Made by a program: the position numbers and the translations under genes. A DNA stretch of 64,000 nucleotides from Littorina saxatilis (lineage: Eukaryota > Mollusca > Gastropoda > Littorinimorpha > Littorinidae), in the NCBI RefSeq assembly GCF_037325665.1, contig NC_090251.1, forward strand, positions 30,426,326-30,490,325. Direction: 5' to 3'. This document shows, piece after piece, positions 1 to 20,973 of this stretch (positions within the stretch are counted from its first letter, which is position 1; each line of letters begins with the position of its first letter). Below the pieces are notes generated by a model. It saw only the letters and a program-made list of their open reading frames with translations. It was not told the DNA's origin and did not search any database.

Positions 1-123
1 AGAATCGATTATCAGCACTTTCAACAACATTATCACCTGTTAGCATCACTTGCAATCAACATTCTTGCATGTCATTGTGCGTATTATATCCCAGTCATTT
101 GATTCAACTCATTAACCACTTAC

Positions 124-9220
<9,097 letters not shown>

Positions 9221-9702
9221 GGTGATGACCGTGAATCCTGTAGTCCTGGTATGTGATGACGGCGAATCCTGTTGTCCTGGTATTTGACGATGTTTGCGAC
9301 GACTGCAAAGAATTTCAGCTTTCACAATGACGGTGATGATCGAAGAGTGGTTGGTTGCAATACGCTCCAGCAAAGTTCCACTTACATGCAACTTGCCACA
9401 GCCACTTTAGGGAGGACATTTGTAAGTATCCAAAAGTTCTGTCTCAAAGCTACCCATTCCTAATCCTATGCTTCTTTTCACAGACAAGTGCGACAGCTCT
9501 GTACCATTGCATAACACTATGATCTGGCTCTGTTTCACAACTCTACCTACACACCCTGTGAAATGCCACCTATGGTGTCAACACATAGAGGTATCAACTG
9601 AAATGTATATTGTGTCAAACAAAACAATATGATCTCACTTGCTGATTTTGTTATCTAACAGATGTTATGAAGATGGACAGTCTTTCCAAATTCCATTTAC
9701 TC

Positions 9703-9840
9703 AGTCATTCATTTATCCATATCAGAAGAATTCACTGTGTACTGTCCGTCATTCATTCATTCATCCATATCAGAAGAATCCACTGTGTACTGTCCGTCAT
9801 TCATTCATTCATCCATATCAGAAGAATTCACTGTGTACTA
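9703..9840 (+). repeat. 48-49 bp tandem repeat, three copies
   Basis: Three consecutive copies carry the ATCCATATCAGAAGAA and CACTGTGTACTGTCCG blocks. The period is 48-49 bp, and only a few substitutions separate the copies. There is no coding evidence. Confidence 0.9.
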
Positions 9841-11658
9841 TACATCATACGGCTCAATACAACCGATTGACATAACAATCTTGTTTACACAAAACACTGC
9901 ATGAAATTGATACAACGAAACGCTGAAGGATATTGCAATATAAATACTATACAAAGAACTAAAAATGAAATTGCAAGTTAAAAAAAATGCATACTGTGGT
10001 ACTGAACAGTCATTTAAAAAAGATGACAAAGAGAGGTTGTCCATTTAAATAAAAAAACACATTAATAATTTGTAGAAACCAATAGCAGAAAACCTGACCC
10101 TGTAATACAAATATAAATGCAGGACATAAAAAAAAGAAACAGAAATTAACAATATACAACAGGTAAGTTTTGAAACAATATTAAGATGTACAATGTCTTT
10201 CATCGGACTTTTTCCTGTCACACATACACATATTGTAAAATAATTCATTATAACAGGAGACACTTTGAGAAATACAGATTTGACTCCTTCTGCCACTTTC
10301 CCGTCAAACACACAGGCACATTAGAAGTACAATCACACTGTAAGTGTAATAAATATCAAGTAACCAATATTGGAACGACAAACAAATCTGCCATGCGCCA
10401 TATCACACAAATCAAATCTTACATGACTGCATTTATCCATTTAAAAATGAACATGTCACTGATGCTGAAAAACTTTGAATGAAATGTCAGCACTTGCATT
10501 CTCTAAACTGATAACTACATTAATTAATACATGTGAATCGTAACTGTATTATATACTATGTTGATATGCATTTCTGTCTACATTCCTCCTATGGTTTTTT
10601 TTGTTTTTTGTCAGAGCCAGATCAACCTTATCCTTTACTATAACAATTATGTTGTCCTTGAATTTTAACCATGTCCTCCCCATAGGCAAGATTGTGGTTG
10701 CAACAGTGGCTGTGCAGTTTCAGCCGAATGTTCATTTGCATTCAAAACTAAAGACAACAACAGTCCGTCTCGCTCCAAGTCAAATGCAATTTGAAGAGCT
10801 ATACTGCATGTTTGTTTTCATAACTAGTAGTGCTCTTTTTTGCATGTTTTCTTTCTTTCTGTCTCACATTTTTCCCTTTTCTTTTTTTCGTTCCCTTTTT
10901 TGTTTCTTTTCTTTTTTTTTTTCTCTTTTTTTTTCCACATGTGATATTGATAACATCTTTTTTTGCTCTTGTTTTTCTCCTACTACTATGTCTACTCTGC
11001 TGTGGAGAAAATGGCCTGGCAAGGGCACTTTCTGTCTGTTCTCATTCCTCCCCGGACCAAACGAGGAGTAGTCAATTCCTTATCCAGGGTTTTATCACCT
11101 CCATGGCAAATCATGGAGGGAGAGGGTAGTGAGCGGGGTGGAATGAAGTAGACACATGGCTGAGGGGTGTGACATTGGGGAGAGGATTTGGACAGTGAGG
11201 GTAGGGAAATTGGGACAGGCGTTAGGGCAGCTGGGGCAAAACAAGGGGCTCTGGTACTGTAGACTGCAGGGAACTGGGTCCATCTTAGCGTTGAACCACA
11301 GCACTTCTCCTCTGTCCTATATATATACTTTTCTGGGCTTGCTCTAATCTGAAACAGTCGAATTTACACAGCATCGTAACATTTCAAACAAGGCAACACT
11401 TAAAAATCTATCAGTAATGAGGAGAACCTTGACCTCTCCAAATATATTAAATACTAATTTTAAACCAAACTTGCTTCTGAAAGTTGCTTTCAGATTCAAC
11501 AAAAACACAGCTAGAACTGAAAACTGTAGTCTTACTTTTAAAAATTTTTTTTTTTTTACCTCACCCTAATGATCAAACTGAATAGGAAGGAACACATTTC
11601 AAAAATATAAAGCTTCAATTAACTTGGTTAACTGTATTGCTTCTAATGTGTTACACTA

Positions 11659-11810
11659 CCGTGGAACCCCCCTTTTAAGACCTCCAAAAATCTGAGAAAA
11701 TCAGGTCTTAAAAAGGAGGGAGTCTTAAAATGGGGGTACATTTACAGAGGTTAAGAACAGAAAAATCACATTCTTTAAAAGAAGGAAGTCTTCATAGGGG
11801 GGTTCCACTG
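11659..11810. mobile_element. TA-flanked MITE, CAGTGGAACCCC family, copy 1
   Basis: The element starts CCGTGGAACCCCCC and ends GGGGTTCCACTG, flanked by TA on both sides. The interior alternates TCTTAAAA and AGGAGGGAG. Relatives lie at 47197-47357 and 49948-50122. The TA target and the CAGT ends fit a Tc1/mariner (pogo/Tigger-like) origin; that assignment is inference. Confidence 0.8.
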
Positions 11811-11999
11811 TACGTATTACTATTAGTATCACTGATATTACAAAAGTTCCCACCATCTTTTGTAAGATCAAATTGACATACTGTACAACTGCAAAAGGTC
11901 CTTTCTTTCAGAATCACAACACATGCTCACAAAATCAGCATACATTAATGATTAAATAATAGACAAACGTGTAATAGTGGAAAAAAAGAAAAGGATACA

Positions 12000-12085
12000 G
12001 TACCTCTGATAAAAATACTTGCAGTCATCGGCAAAGCAGGTCCTCTTGCCTTCCGTAGACTTGGCTTCCTCCAGTATACTTTTCT
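12000..12085 (-). other. Possible isolated coding exon (weak)
   Basis: On the minus strand a segment reads KSILEEAKSTEG then KRTCFADDCKYFYQR and stops at an AG|GTACTG donor. The residue mix is protein-like and the CxxxxxC spacing is suggestive. However, the upstream acceptor (AACTAG) has no good pyrimidine tract, and no partner exon was found. It could belong to an unseen gene, or be chance. The family is not recognised. Confidence 0.25.
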
Positions 12086-12631
12086 AGTTATGTAAACTTG
12101 TCTTTCCTGTTTATCTTTCTGGCAATACTTACTCAAACCATCTTCTCCTGGCCTTTTTTTCCGTTTTTGTTTGTTTACTTACTATTTTCTGCCAACCCTA
12201 ACTCAATTAACAGCTTTTTAATTTTGAGATTACAAACCTTAATTTAACTAAATGCTAAAAACTTTTAAAATCAGTAGTCTGTTTACTCTCATAATTTCAA
12301 CCAGATGTCTCCTATACTGATTAGATTTTTATTTTAATCAAATTAATGGGCATAGGTTTTATCAATATTAATTTCTGCAGTTTCTTTCATTTGTGCACAC
12401 TTACCGATTTTATTGTCTTTTGGCCAATTACTCAAAAGAATGTTGGACATCTTTAAACAACCATGTAACATTTTAGGAAGTTCCTTCTTTATGTGACACC
12501 AATTCTACACATCAAACAACCTACCAAGTTTATCTCCGTTAAAGACTAACACAAAGAATACATAATTACAGGAACTGTTGACTTTTCATCTAATATAAGT
12601 CAGAAATCTAACTATACAAGTAAAATGAACT

Positions 12632-12968
12632 TCTTCTTCTTCTGCGTTCGTGGGCTGAAACTCCCACGTACACTCGTGTTTTTACTCCGCCATTTAGGCA
12701 GCCATACGCCGTTTTCGGAGGAAGCATGCTGGGTATTTTCGTGTTTCTATAACCCACCGAACTCTGACATGGATTACAGGAACTTTTTCGTGCGCACTTG
12801 GTCTTGTGCTTGCGTGTACACACGGGGGTATTCGGACACCAAGGAGAGTCTGCACACAAAGTTGACTCTGAGCAATAAATCTCTCGCCGAACGTGGGGAC
12901 GAACTCACGCTGAGAGCGGCCAACTGGATACAAATCCAGCGCGCTACCGACTGAGCTACATCCCCGCC
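12632..12968 (-). mobile_element. Full-length tRNA-derived SINE (family A)
   Basis: Read on the minus strand, the element begins with a tRNA-like head (GGGGATGTAGCTCAGTCGG, an RNA polymerase III A-box) with a B-box-like GTTCGTCCC. It then has a ~220 bp body and a 3' (GAA)n tail. It is flanked by the 12-bp direct repeats GTAAAATGAACT at 12620-12631 and 12969-12980, so the insertion is recent enough to keep perfect duplications. A 5'-truncated copy of the same family lies at 61941-62078. Confidence 0.92.
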
Positions 12969-13137
12969 GTAAAATGAACTAATGTAGGAGGGTTTGACAC
13001 ATGGTTTATCTTCTTACTCTTCCCTTCAAACTTACATAAATTATGTAAGCAACATGCTAGTGTGCCGAGCAATTGCATTAACAGTTATTGAGTTTGAAGA
13101 ATTAAAACCAAATTGACAAATTAATAGTTTAGAGTTA

Positions 13138-14286
13138 CAGTAGAAGTCTCCCTTAGCGACCCCCCTGTTTACGACCACCCCCTTCTTACGACCGATTTTG
13201 CGACCATGGATGCATTCTACTATATAATGAACCCCCAGTGAACGACTCACCCCAAAACGCGACTTACGACCGAGCTTTTGGGGATGAATTACGACTTTCG
13301 CGCATTTGTAGTCGAGCAGACAATAACAATACATGGCGGCTCTTGGTCCTCGAACTATCGCGAGACGAAAAAAAAACTAAATCTCGCGCACGATAGAATC
13401 CGCGGCGATTTCCTTAGGAGTCGGGAAGACGCAAATCCTGTGTATCGTGAAGGATAATGACCCAAAACGCAACTTACGACCGAGCTTTTTGGGATAAATT
13501 ACGACTTTTGCGCATATTTCGAGCAGACGAAAACACAAAATGGCGGCTCTCGCTCCTCCAACTATCGCGAGAAGAAATAAAAACGAAATCTCGCGCGAGA
13601 TCCTGATACATCTGGTTTTTTTCTGCACGCTATCTTGTAATGACGACTGTCTTGTTGACAAACAAAGATTCGCGAAAGAAAAAGAAAAGCGCCGACTCTT
13701 GAGTAGAGAGCAAATAAAGTAATCGCTAATCGAGCGAAGTGGCAATCCGCGGCGACTTCCTTGGGAGTCGGAAATACGAAAATCCTGTGTGTCGTCAAGG
13801 ATAATGACTCGGTGTTATCTAGATGGTGAGAAGGATAGCGAAGCGAAAGTGCGCAAGGAGAGGAGCCTGTACGAAGACCTCAACGATCGTGGTCAAGTTT
13901 AGCGATGCAAGCCGACGAATCATTCATATGAGCGGAAAGATGATTTGGGAGAAAAGTCGTTATGCTTTCTATCGAGTTAGGACATTCGGATTTTACTGGT
14001 TGTGCCACAATGTCAAATGTGCTTCACTCAGCGGGGAGCGAGCATTACGCCATGAGTAAATTTTCTTTGAAATTGAGTTCAAGTTGTTCTGCTGTAATGT
14101 GTTTGGGTGTGTTTTGATATGACAGTATACTGCAACTGTGTGTTTGTGTGTAAACATGACAGTACATACACTGCAACCAAATTCATGACCGACCGGCCAA
14201 AAACTCAAACCCCCCTTTTAAGACCCCCCCTTTTTACGACCTAATTTTCAAGGTTTTTCCAAAGTCGTAAACAGGGGGTTCTACTG
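13138..14286. mobile_element. 1.15-kb TA-flanked element with internal duplication
   Basis: The ends CAGTAGAAGTCTCCC and GGGGGTTCTACTG are inverted and flanked by TA. The inverted repeat goes on inward with GTTTACGACC against its complement. The inside holds a diverged direct duplication of roughly 220 bp (about 13245-13455 and 13455-13815), each copy with ATGGCGGCTC, TATCGCGAGA and ATCCGCGGCGA. An open stretch at 13823-14059 starts MVRRIAKRKCARRGAC; it is basic and may be a transposase leftover, but I do not recognise it. The ends resemble the smaller CAGTGGAACC MITEs. Confidence 0.75.
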
Positions 14287-16128
14287 TACCAGCCAAAATC
14301 CTTGATAATGTTTGCCATGTACTGGAAGCAAACTTCTTTAGCCTATCATTAAAAAACGTCGACCTAATCCGCACTCCAGCTTCTCCTTCTCAATTTAAAA
14401 TATATATCAACTTTTAAACATAATTTATTCATTAATGATGATGTGATTTTACTATCATTTTCAATACGCTTGCAATTTACAGCTTCAATCTGAGCATAAC
14501 AGTATTAACACTTAGTAACTGTCTAAGTCTGTTGACCTTCTTGTAACTCAACTCAAACTGGATTTTTTTTCTGAGAATAGAACTATGCCTGTGGATACTA
14601 TGACCTGTGGTCTCCCTTACTTTGCACATATGCTTTTTCTAGACAACCGCTCATGTTGCCCATTTAAACAAAATAATATGCTGGCTGCTCTGTCAGTGTA
14701 ACTTTAGGTGAAGATGCATGCCATATCAGATATATTTGACAGCACATCGTAATTCTTTAAGCAGATTCTGCTTCCTGCACAACAGCTGCCTCAAACACCT
14801 AAGCACCAACAACCAAATCCATCTTACCATCCTTTTGGAATCTGTTTAGTGAATATTTACAAGAGACAAGTCACAAGACCATCCTTTTCGGAGTTTTCCT
14901 AATGCTGCTAAGCACTAGTGATAAACCTTCACCAACAATCAGTGAACATGTTAACTGTGAACAACTACGTGACCACACTTGTGATAGGAAGTGGAACTGA
15001 ATCAGATACACGGTGGGGGAAAATCATCCTGGGTGCATGTACACCCAGTAGCAGATACTGTATTCCAACTTCCATGCTTTTAAAATTTTATAGTTACTTG
15101 GCATGCTGACCAACAAGTGTGGCCTATGGCTACCTATGGAGCAGTCTCTTAGCTTGTCTACAGTTTTCTGCCAGGTACCCATTCACACGCAGAATCAGTA
15201 TTGTGCAATACAGGCACCAACTGTTTTGATTTTTTTTTTATACAGATTCAAACAACTGAAAATCACTTCTAGCACTAGCAGGATTCTAGAAGTTCATGCT
15301 TTTGAAGTTTTGTTGTTCCAATATTCTTTTGACTCATATTCATGTGTACAAGTACAAAATAAAGTTGTTACACTAAGCCAACTTAGTTATTAATAAGTTA
15401 ACACGAAACATACATTTGAATGAAATCAGAATTTGTACGATCTACATCAGTATTTTTTTTTTCTTCACATAAATTGATAAAAATTGAACTATGTGTCATA
15501 CGCCTGCCTATTTATCTTCTTAGTACGCAAGGCTGATTATCAGTTACTTTAGCAGTTTAGACTACTTTCCTCTGTCTCATTTGATTTATTGATTCAAACA
15601 AGTTCTTCGTTTTTTGCGTTGCGCCAACGTCTGGATCTCCAAAAATGAAGCGGGGACTTCAGTGACCCAATTTTTCTCATTGAAATTCTTGTGGTGATAA
15701 TCAAAAACATGTAGAATCTAATATGATACATACAATTCAGTAGATCGTTTTCTCACCGTATTATCTATACTAGTTTACGTGGTCAAATTTCTAAAATGGA
15801 GGAATACAGATTGAACGGTTTTCTCGGTCAGTCGATCAGCTTCTCGTCTTCCTGGAATCCATTTTAGTAACGACGTCACATCCGGCAAATTTTAAATAGC
15901 TCCGCACTGCAATCAAATATGTAGCAACATGACTAAATAATCTCAAGATTGGGCTCGTCAACGTTACATCAGACATTTTAAATGCATAATATTTTAATGA
16001 GTAGTACAATGTTAATACAACAGCCATTTTTATTTGGCCGTGGCTGGAGGTCCGGCGAGCCGGAACCTGAGCCTGGTGGCTCAAGCACCGGCGAGTCGGT
16101 GCTCGAGCCCCAAGGCTCAGGATCCGGT
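14287..16128. other. AT-rich intergenic stretch
   Basis: I see no splice-consistent coding exons, no SINE head and no terminal inverted repeat pair here. Near 16040-16130 a GC-richer patch repeats CCGGCGAG-type and GAGCC-type words; a related patch occurs at 41885-41935 just upstream of the CCDC59-like gene. Confidence 0.5.
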
Positions 16129-17133
16129 GTGGCGATTTGAGATTGGCCCGTGCCGTGGTCACATTAGCCCCTCGGCCTCGTTGATCTTGTATAAACTCCA
16201 CACTGAACAAAAAAACACTCTTCGATAGTACTGATGAGCGACCTTGGGTACCTTACATTCATGGGGCCAAATTTGTCCAACCAAATTGTTTTATTTAAAC
16301 TTAGAAATTTCGAATTCATCCTAAAATGTAGCAATGGACTGGGTGGCCGAGTGGTAACGCACTTGCGCTCGGAAGCGAGAGGTTGCGAGTTCGACCCTGG
16401 GTCAGGGCGTTACTAGAGCAATTTTCTCCCCCCTTTCCTAACCTAGGTGGTGAGTTCAAGTGCTAGTCTTTCCGACGGATGAGACGAAAAACCGAGGTCC
16501 CTTCGTGTACACTACATTGGGGTGTGCACGTTAAAGATCCCACGATCGACAAAAGGGTCTTTCCTGGCAAAATTGTATAGGCATAGATAAAAATGTCCAC
16601 CAAAATACCCGTGTGCCGACTTGGAATAATAGGCCGTGAAAAGTAGGATATGCGCCGAAATGGCTGCGATCTGCTGGCCGATGTGAATGCGTGATGTATT
16701 GTGTAAAAAAATTCCATCTCACACGGCATACATAAATCCCTGCGCCTTGAATATGTGCGCGATATAAATTGCATAAAAAAACTAAAAAACTAAAAAATAA
16801 AAAATCCCTGCGCTTAAAACTGTACCCACGGAATACGCGCGATATAAGCCTCATATTGATTGATTGATTGATTGATAAAATGTTCCCTTCTCATTCAAGG
16901 CCGACGTAACCACTCGGTACACGTCTTCGAAGAAATCGAATTTGGGGGTGAAATCTATTAGTAAATTTCACCACCAATTTTCTTCACATGCAAGAAACTG
17001 ACATGCTTTTCGTCCTTAAATGATTTCACTTCTTTAATCACCAGGAAACAACATCAGCAGTTTCAGTCTCGAGTATATATCGAGTGGGTAATGTGACCAC
17101 AGGCCGGGCCAATCTCAAATCGCCACACTGGTC
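16129..17133. repeat. Inverted repeat pair around a SINE
   Basis: The left arm (about 16129-16170) reads GTGTGGCGATTTGAGATTGG. The right arm (about 17085-17133) is its reverse complement, and both continue through GTGGTCACATTA. The arms are about 45 bp with few mismatches and enclose ~1 kb that includes the SINE at 16330-16875. This could be an old inverted-repeat element later hit by the SINE, or two inverted copies of one repeat. Confidence 0.65.
16330..16875 (+). mobile_element. tRNA-derived SINE (family B) with composite tail
   Basis: The head carries GGGTGGCCGAGTGG (A-box) and GAGTTCGACCC (B-box), as in a Ser- or Leu-like tRNA. The body contains TGCACGTTAAAGATCCCACG, a segment I associate with molluscan SINEs. 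The tail has two versions of CCCTGCGC...CGCGATATAA and ends in (TTGA)n. The sequence TAAAATGT flanks it at 16322-16329 and 16876-16883, so I take this as the target duplication. It is in forward orientation. Confidence 0.88.
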
Positions 17134-17252
17134 AGTGTCACGAACCAGTGAAACCTCTGCTGAACAATCCTTCTTATGATTGCAGTCAATGCGCATGCGC
17201 CAAGTTTGGACTTAAAAAATGCGACCCTTTCAGAGGCCGAACAAACCATGGG

Positions 17253-18260
17253 CCGGGTTAGGGTTAGGGTTAGGATCAGGGTTAGGATTAGGGTAAGGGG
17301 TATGGTCATCTAATATTGGTGTATGTCCAACAGCACCAATATTAGCTGAACCTCACCAATATTAGATCCTCCGTCATGCTCAAAAATATTGGTGCATATT
17401 ATGACTATCCAAATCTGATATATGTGAGGCCCCATCTAATATTGGTGACTTTTTTGACTTTTTCATGGGGTTAGGATTTTTAGATGGCAAAAATCGGGTT
17501 TTGACTTCCTGGGGTCAAAGTGGTCAATTAATAGTGGTGTATGTCCAGAAACACCAATATATGACAAATTTAAACTTAAAAATCAAGAAATTTAAAAATG
17601 CTCTCAAAGTCATAGTTTTTGTTCTAGATGATTGAAATTTGGCGTTATGAACCCTAAGGTTATTATAAATCGATATACAAAAGGAAATTTTGATGAAATA
17701 AAAATTATGACTTTAATGACCAAAAGTATAGTTTCAAAAGTGTAAAAAAATTTTTTTCGAATTTTCGTTCCATCGGGTCTGTTCAAAAGCATTTAAATAG
17801 TACACACAGTTAATTTCAGACCTTTGGGGTCAAAACTAAGCATTCTGTGGTCATTTTTTTAAAACTCACCAATATTAGTTCCATTAGGCAGGGCTCACCA
17901 ATATTAGATGAAAAAGTCAGTCAGGGTCTGGGGTCTGGCCTAACGGAACTAATATTGGTGTCAATCTATATAGTGTTATAATTAAAAAAAATCATAATTA
18001 ATTCCATGCACATTTTTTTGCATGTGTGCACAGATCGAAATTGATTCATTACAATGCAAGCAACAAATTGGAACCCTAACTGTAACCTTAGATTAAATTT
18101 TGACAGTTAACGTCATATGAAAGTAAATGCTGATTTTGCTCCTAAGAAGGATTTTTTTTAATTTTCACCTGTTACCACCATTGATATTGTAGTGATTTTT
18201 TATGAATATTTTTTCAAATCTCAGGGTTAATATTGGTGTAATCCAAAATTTCACCCAACT
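17253..18260. repeat. CACCAATATTAG-rich block 1, with telomere-like start
   Basis: The block opens with degenerate TTAGGG runs (17253-17300). It then holds many copies of CACCAATATTAG or its complement CTAATATTGGTG, in both orientations, separated by AT-rich DNA. The part at 17999-18193 matches 39424-39623 in the same orientation, sharing ACAATGCAAGCAACAAATTG and CATATGAAAGTAAATGCTGA. There are no coding exons. Other blocks lie at 29090-29660 and 39130-40972. Confidence 0.8.
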
Positions 18261-18305
18261 CTAAAAGCCAAAATTTGTGATATTGATTTAAATTTATTTT
18301 CTTTG

Positions 18306-18354
18306 CGTGTGTTTGTGTGTGTGTGTGTGTGCGTGCGTGTGTGTGCATGTGTGC

Positions 18355-18389
<35 letters not shown>

Positions 18390-18470
18390 TGTGTGTGTGT
18401 GCGTGCGTGTGTGTGCATGTGTGCACGCGTGTGTGTGTGTGTGTGAGTGTGTGTTCGTGTATGTGTATGG
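18306..18470. repeat. (TG)n microsatellite
   Basis: Long TG runs are broken by GCGTGC and CATGTGTGC. It seems to interrupt block 1: the sequence after it (TTGTTTGATCACCCTATGGC) has a counterpart in the 39.8-kb block, where no TG run is present. Confidence 0.9.
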
Positions 18471-18499
18471 TAAAACTTGTTTTAAATCTGTCTAGTCTG

Positions 18500-20107
18500 T
18501 CTCTCTCTCTTTCCTTACTGCTTGTTTGATTTTCTTTTCATATGTATGGTCAATAAGTATTCCCGTTGTCATTTTCTCTTGTTTGATCACCCTATGGCTA
18601 TGCGTTCGAATATTTGAGTGGTTTTTTTAAATCAGAATGTAGTGTCTGTACTGCAAAATGTGCCTGTGTAGGTATTCATAAAAACACAAAGACAAACAAA
18701 CTCACTGTCAATCTTACACACACACACACACAAAAACAAACACACGCGCGCGCGTGCGTGCTGACTCATGCGCACATTCAATCCACAGGCATAACACACA
18801 CTTTTACACTCAGAATCTAAATCTCACACGCATTCAAGCAGAAGGAAAGAAAAAGTTTGTTTTTACAATATATACAATATATTAAGAGTAGATACATATC
18901 AATACAATAAATAGATAGTGTATTTAACATATATAATACTATATACAAAATATTGATAGTATATACAATAGATATGTAATGCAATATATATATATATCCC
19001 ATGACCTCCCTTCTTTGTCTCTGTTACTTCAGTATGGGTATATATGTTGTATTTTTATAGCTCAATAAATACATCATGGACTCCAAAAAATATATGATAG
19101 TGCAGATTCCGATTTGGGCAAAGGACTACTTTCCTCCCGACCTTTGACCTCGCGCCGAACAATGTGACACATTTGTATGAAGTTCTAAAATCGTATTGCA
19201 CGGCTCAGAAAACCATATCAGTTGCACGCAAAAATGAATCTCAGATCTGATCTGATGTATGAGATGCAATAAGCAAAAGTTTCTTTCATTATGAAAGCAA
19301 TGCAGGTCGAAAAAAACGAACATTCAACTTACAAGATAACCAGATGCTAGCGAACCAAAACAAAAACACGAGTACCCTCCCCTTGCATCGTTAGCAGACG
19401 ACTTTTGAGAATCTGTCGGTAGTGTGTTTTGGTGTGCGCCTTCAGCTATCAAACATCGGCTGTTTCACGTGTTTTGCGAGCAAGTCTACTCTTTTGCCTG
19501 GCTCTGCAGTAAGTCCACATATTTTTCCGTAATCCAGTCATATTCCTTCAAAATGCAATCAATCGGCGGTGACAGACGTGTCGGTCGCGTTTTACCCATA
19601 CCAGTTTAAGTTCATCCATGCAAACACACTCGCAAAACAGTTTATCACGTAGATACATTTCAAATAGGGAGCAAATGGTTAAATCTAAACCTACATATTT
19701 GTTCCCTAAAATTTGCTTCTCTGTCAATAAGCCTAATTACACACGTTCGAGAAAAACAACGTGGAATCGATTCTGAATCGAGTAAGCCAAATGGGTCCCA
19801 AACCCGTTTCGCCCGTTCTGCCGACCTGAAACGCAAAACAAAAGAATTGTGCGCTTCAACTAAATTAATGTCTATTCGACTTCATAACTTTCTTGCAACT
19901 TATGAACCTTTACTTAAAGCTTTTAAATGGTCTGAAAGTAGTGTTACCGCGTACTTATCGATGCACTCATTCGTTTTATTTTTTCAGCGACGGTCACTTA
20001 GTTTAAGGTTGCAAAAGGGCTAAGTCTCGCTGGCAACAGTTTTACCCTGCACAGATCGCAACAGTGCCGCTAGTAGTCTACACTTTGTGTTTGATGGTAG
20101 AATGGGA
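18500..20107. other. Intergenic, microsatellites only
   Basis: This stretch contains short (AC)n at about 18717-18732, a TATA-rich stretch at 18860-18995 and otherwise unique sequence. The words at 18940-18985 recur at 20599-20650, next to the duplicated 3' end of the recombinase gene. I found no exons. Confidence 0.5.
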
Positions 20108-20113
20108 TATACA

Positions 20114-20277
20114 GATTACAACACTCGTGGTTTTTTATATGGCTTGTATTTCAGTCAAGACCCAGCGGGAATATCAATCGAGAGCCACTCGCCAGAGGCT
20201 CGTGTCTCCCGATGATATTCATCCGCTGGGTCTTGACTGAAATACAAGCCATATAAAAAACCACTCGTGTTGTAACC
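20114..20277. mobile_element. 164-bp foldback element with 6-bp TSD
   Basis: Two ~60-bp arms, starting GATTACAACACTCGTGG and ending CCACTCGTGTTGTAACC, are almost perfect reverse complements. They are separated by a ~35-base loop. TATACA flanks the element at 20108-20113 and 20278-20283. The arms include GACCCAGCGG. The high arm identity implies recent activity or selection on the hairpin. The flank is AT-rich, so the TSD has moderate weight. Confidence 0.85.
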
Positions 20278-20973
20278 TATACATATAAATTATTAATAGT
20301 ACAAATACATGCTATGACATACAACCATTGTATAAAAGTATTTACAAAATATACAATATGTTCATGTTGTATTGTTATACATATCACAAAAGCTGGTATC
20401 AATAAAAAGAATAAATTAATTAAAAAATACAGTCACTCAACACAATAATAAATATCAATAAATTAGAGGATTTACAGGCATTGAGGCAACAGACAATGCC
20501 TAAACAAGGGAGGAATTGGCCACACTTCACAAGTACCAATTTCGCAATTTGTCGCGAATGTTCTGTACTGTTTTTGTGGCCAGCTCCTCCTTGGCTATAA
20601 TACTATATATACAAAATATTGATAGTATATACAATAGATATGTAATGCAATGTATATAAATTATTAATAGTACAAATACATGCTATGACATACAACGTTT
20701 GTATAAAAGTATTTACAAAATATACAATATGTTCATGTTGTACTGTTATACATATCACAGAAGCTGGTATCAATAAAAAGAATAAATTAATTAATAAATA
20801 CAGTCACTCAACACAATAATAAATATCAATAAATTAGAGGATTTACAGGCATTGAGGCAACAGATAATGCCTAAACAAGGGAGGAATTGGCCACACTTCA
20901 CAAGTACCAATTTCGCAATTTGTCCCGAATGTTCTGTACTGTTTTTGTGGCCAGCTCCTCCTTGGCTTTAGGC
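20278..20973. repeat. Partial tandem duplication of the recombinase gene 3' end
   Basis: Two copies of about 320 bp, 20279-20598 and 20653-20973, are near identical. The right copy holds the last ~75 bp of the terminal coding exon, its stop and the downstream sequence. The left copy holds the same 3' end cut off inside the exon. Only a handful of differences separate them (for example TGTCGCGAA against TGTCCCGAA), so the event is young. The left copy abuts the 164-bp foldback. Confidence 0.85.

Larger units (their letters stand above)
9221..12619. other. Upstream flank of the ZC3H11A-like gene, no certain gene
   Basis: Just upstream of the start codon are two ~31-bp direct copies (9222-9290), and a possible 5'UTR acceptor. 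Further out are a 48-49 bp tandem repeat (9703-9840), T-rich stretches near 10.8-10.95 kb and one TA-flanked MITE (11659-11810). Apart from an exon-like segment at about 12000-12085, nothing looks coding. The longer open frames here are translations of T-rich DNA. Confidence 0.6.

Noticed and set aside
10601-11151. Phe/Ser-rich frames up to 156 codons
   Set aside because: They arise from T-rich DNA and lack splice or homology support.
12890-12966. tRNA gene
   Set aside because: The A-box and B-box belong to the head of a SINE with body, tail and target duplications. The same applies at 16339-16411 and 38240-38311.
17253-17300. True telomere end
   Set aside because: The TTAGGG units are few and degenerate, and unique sequence continues on both sides. 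The same holds for 40923-40971 and 54196-54212.
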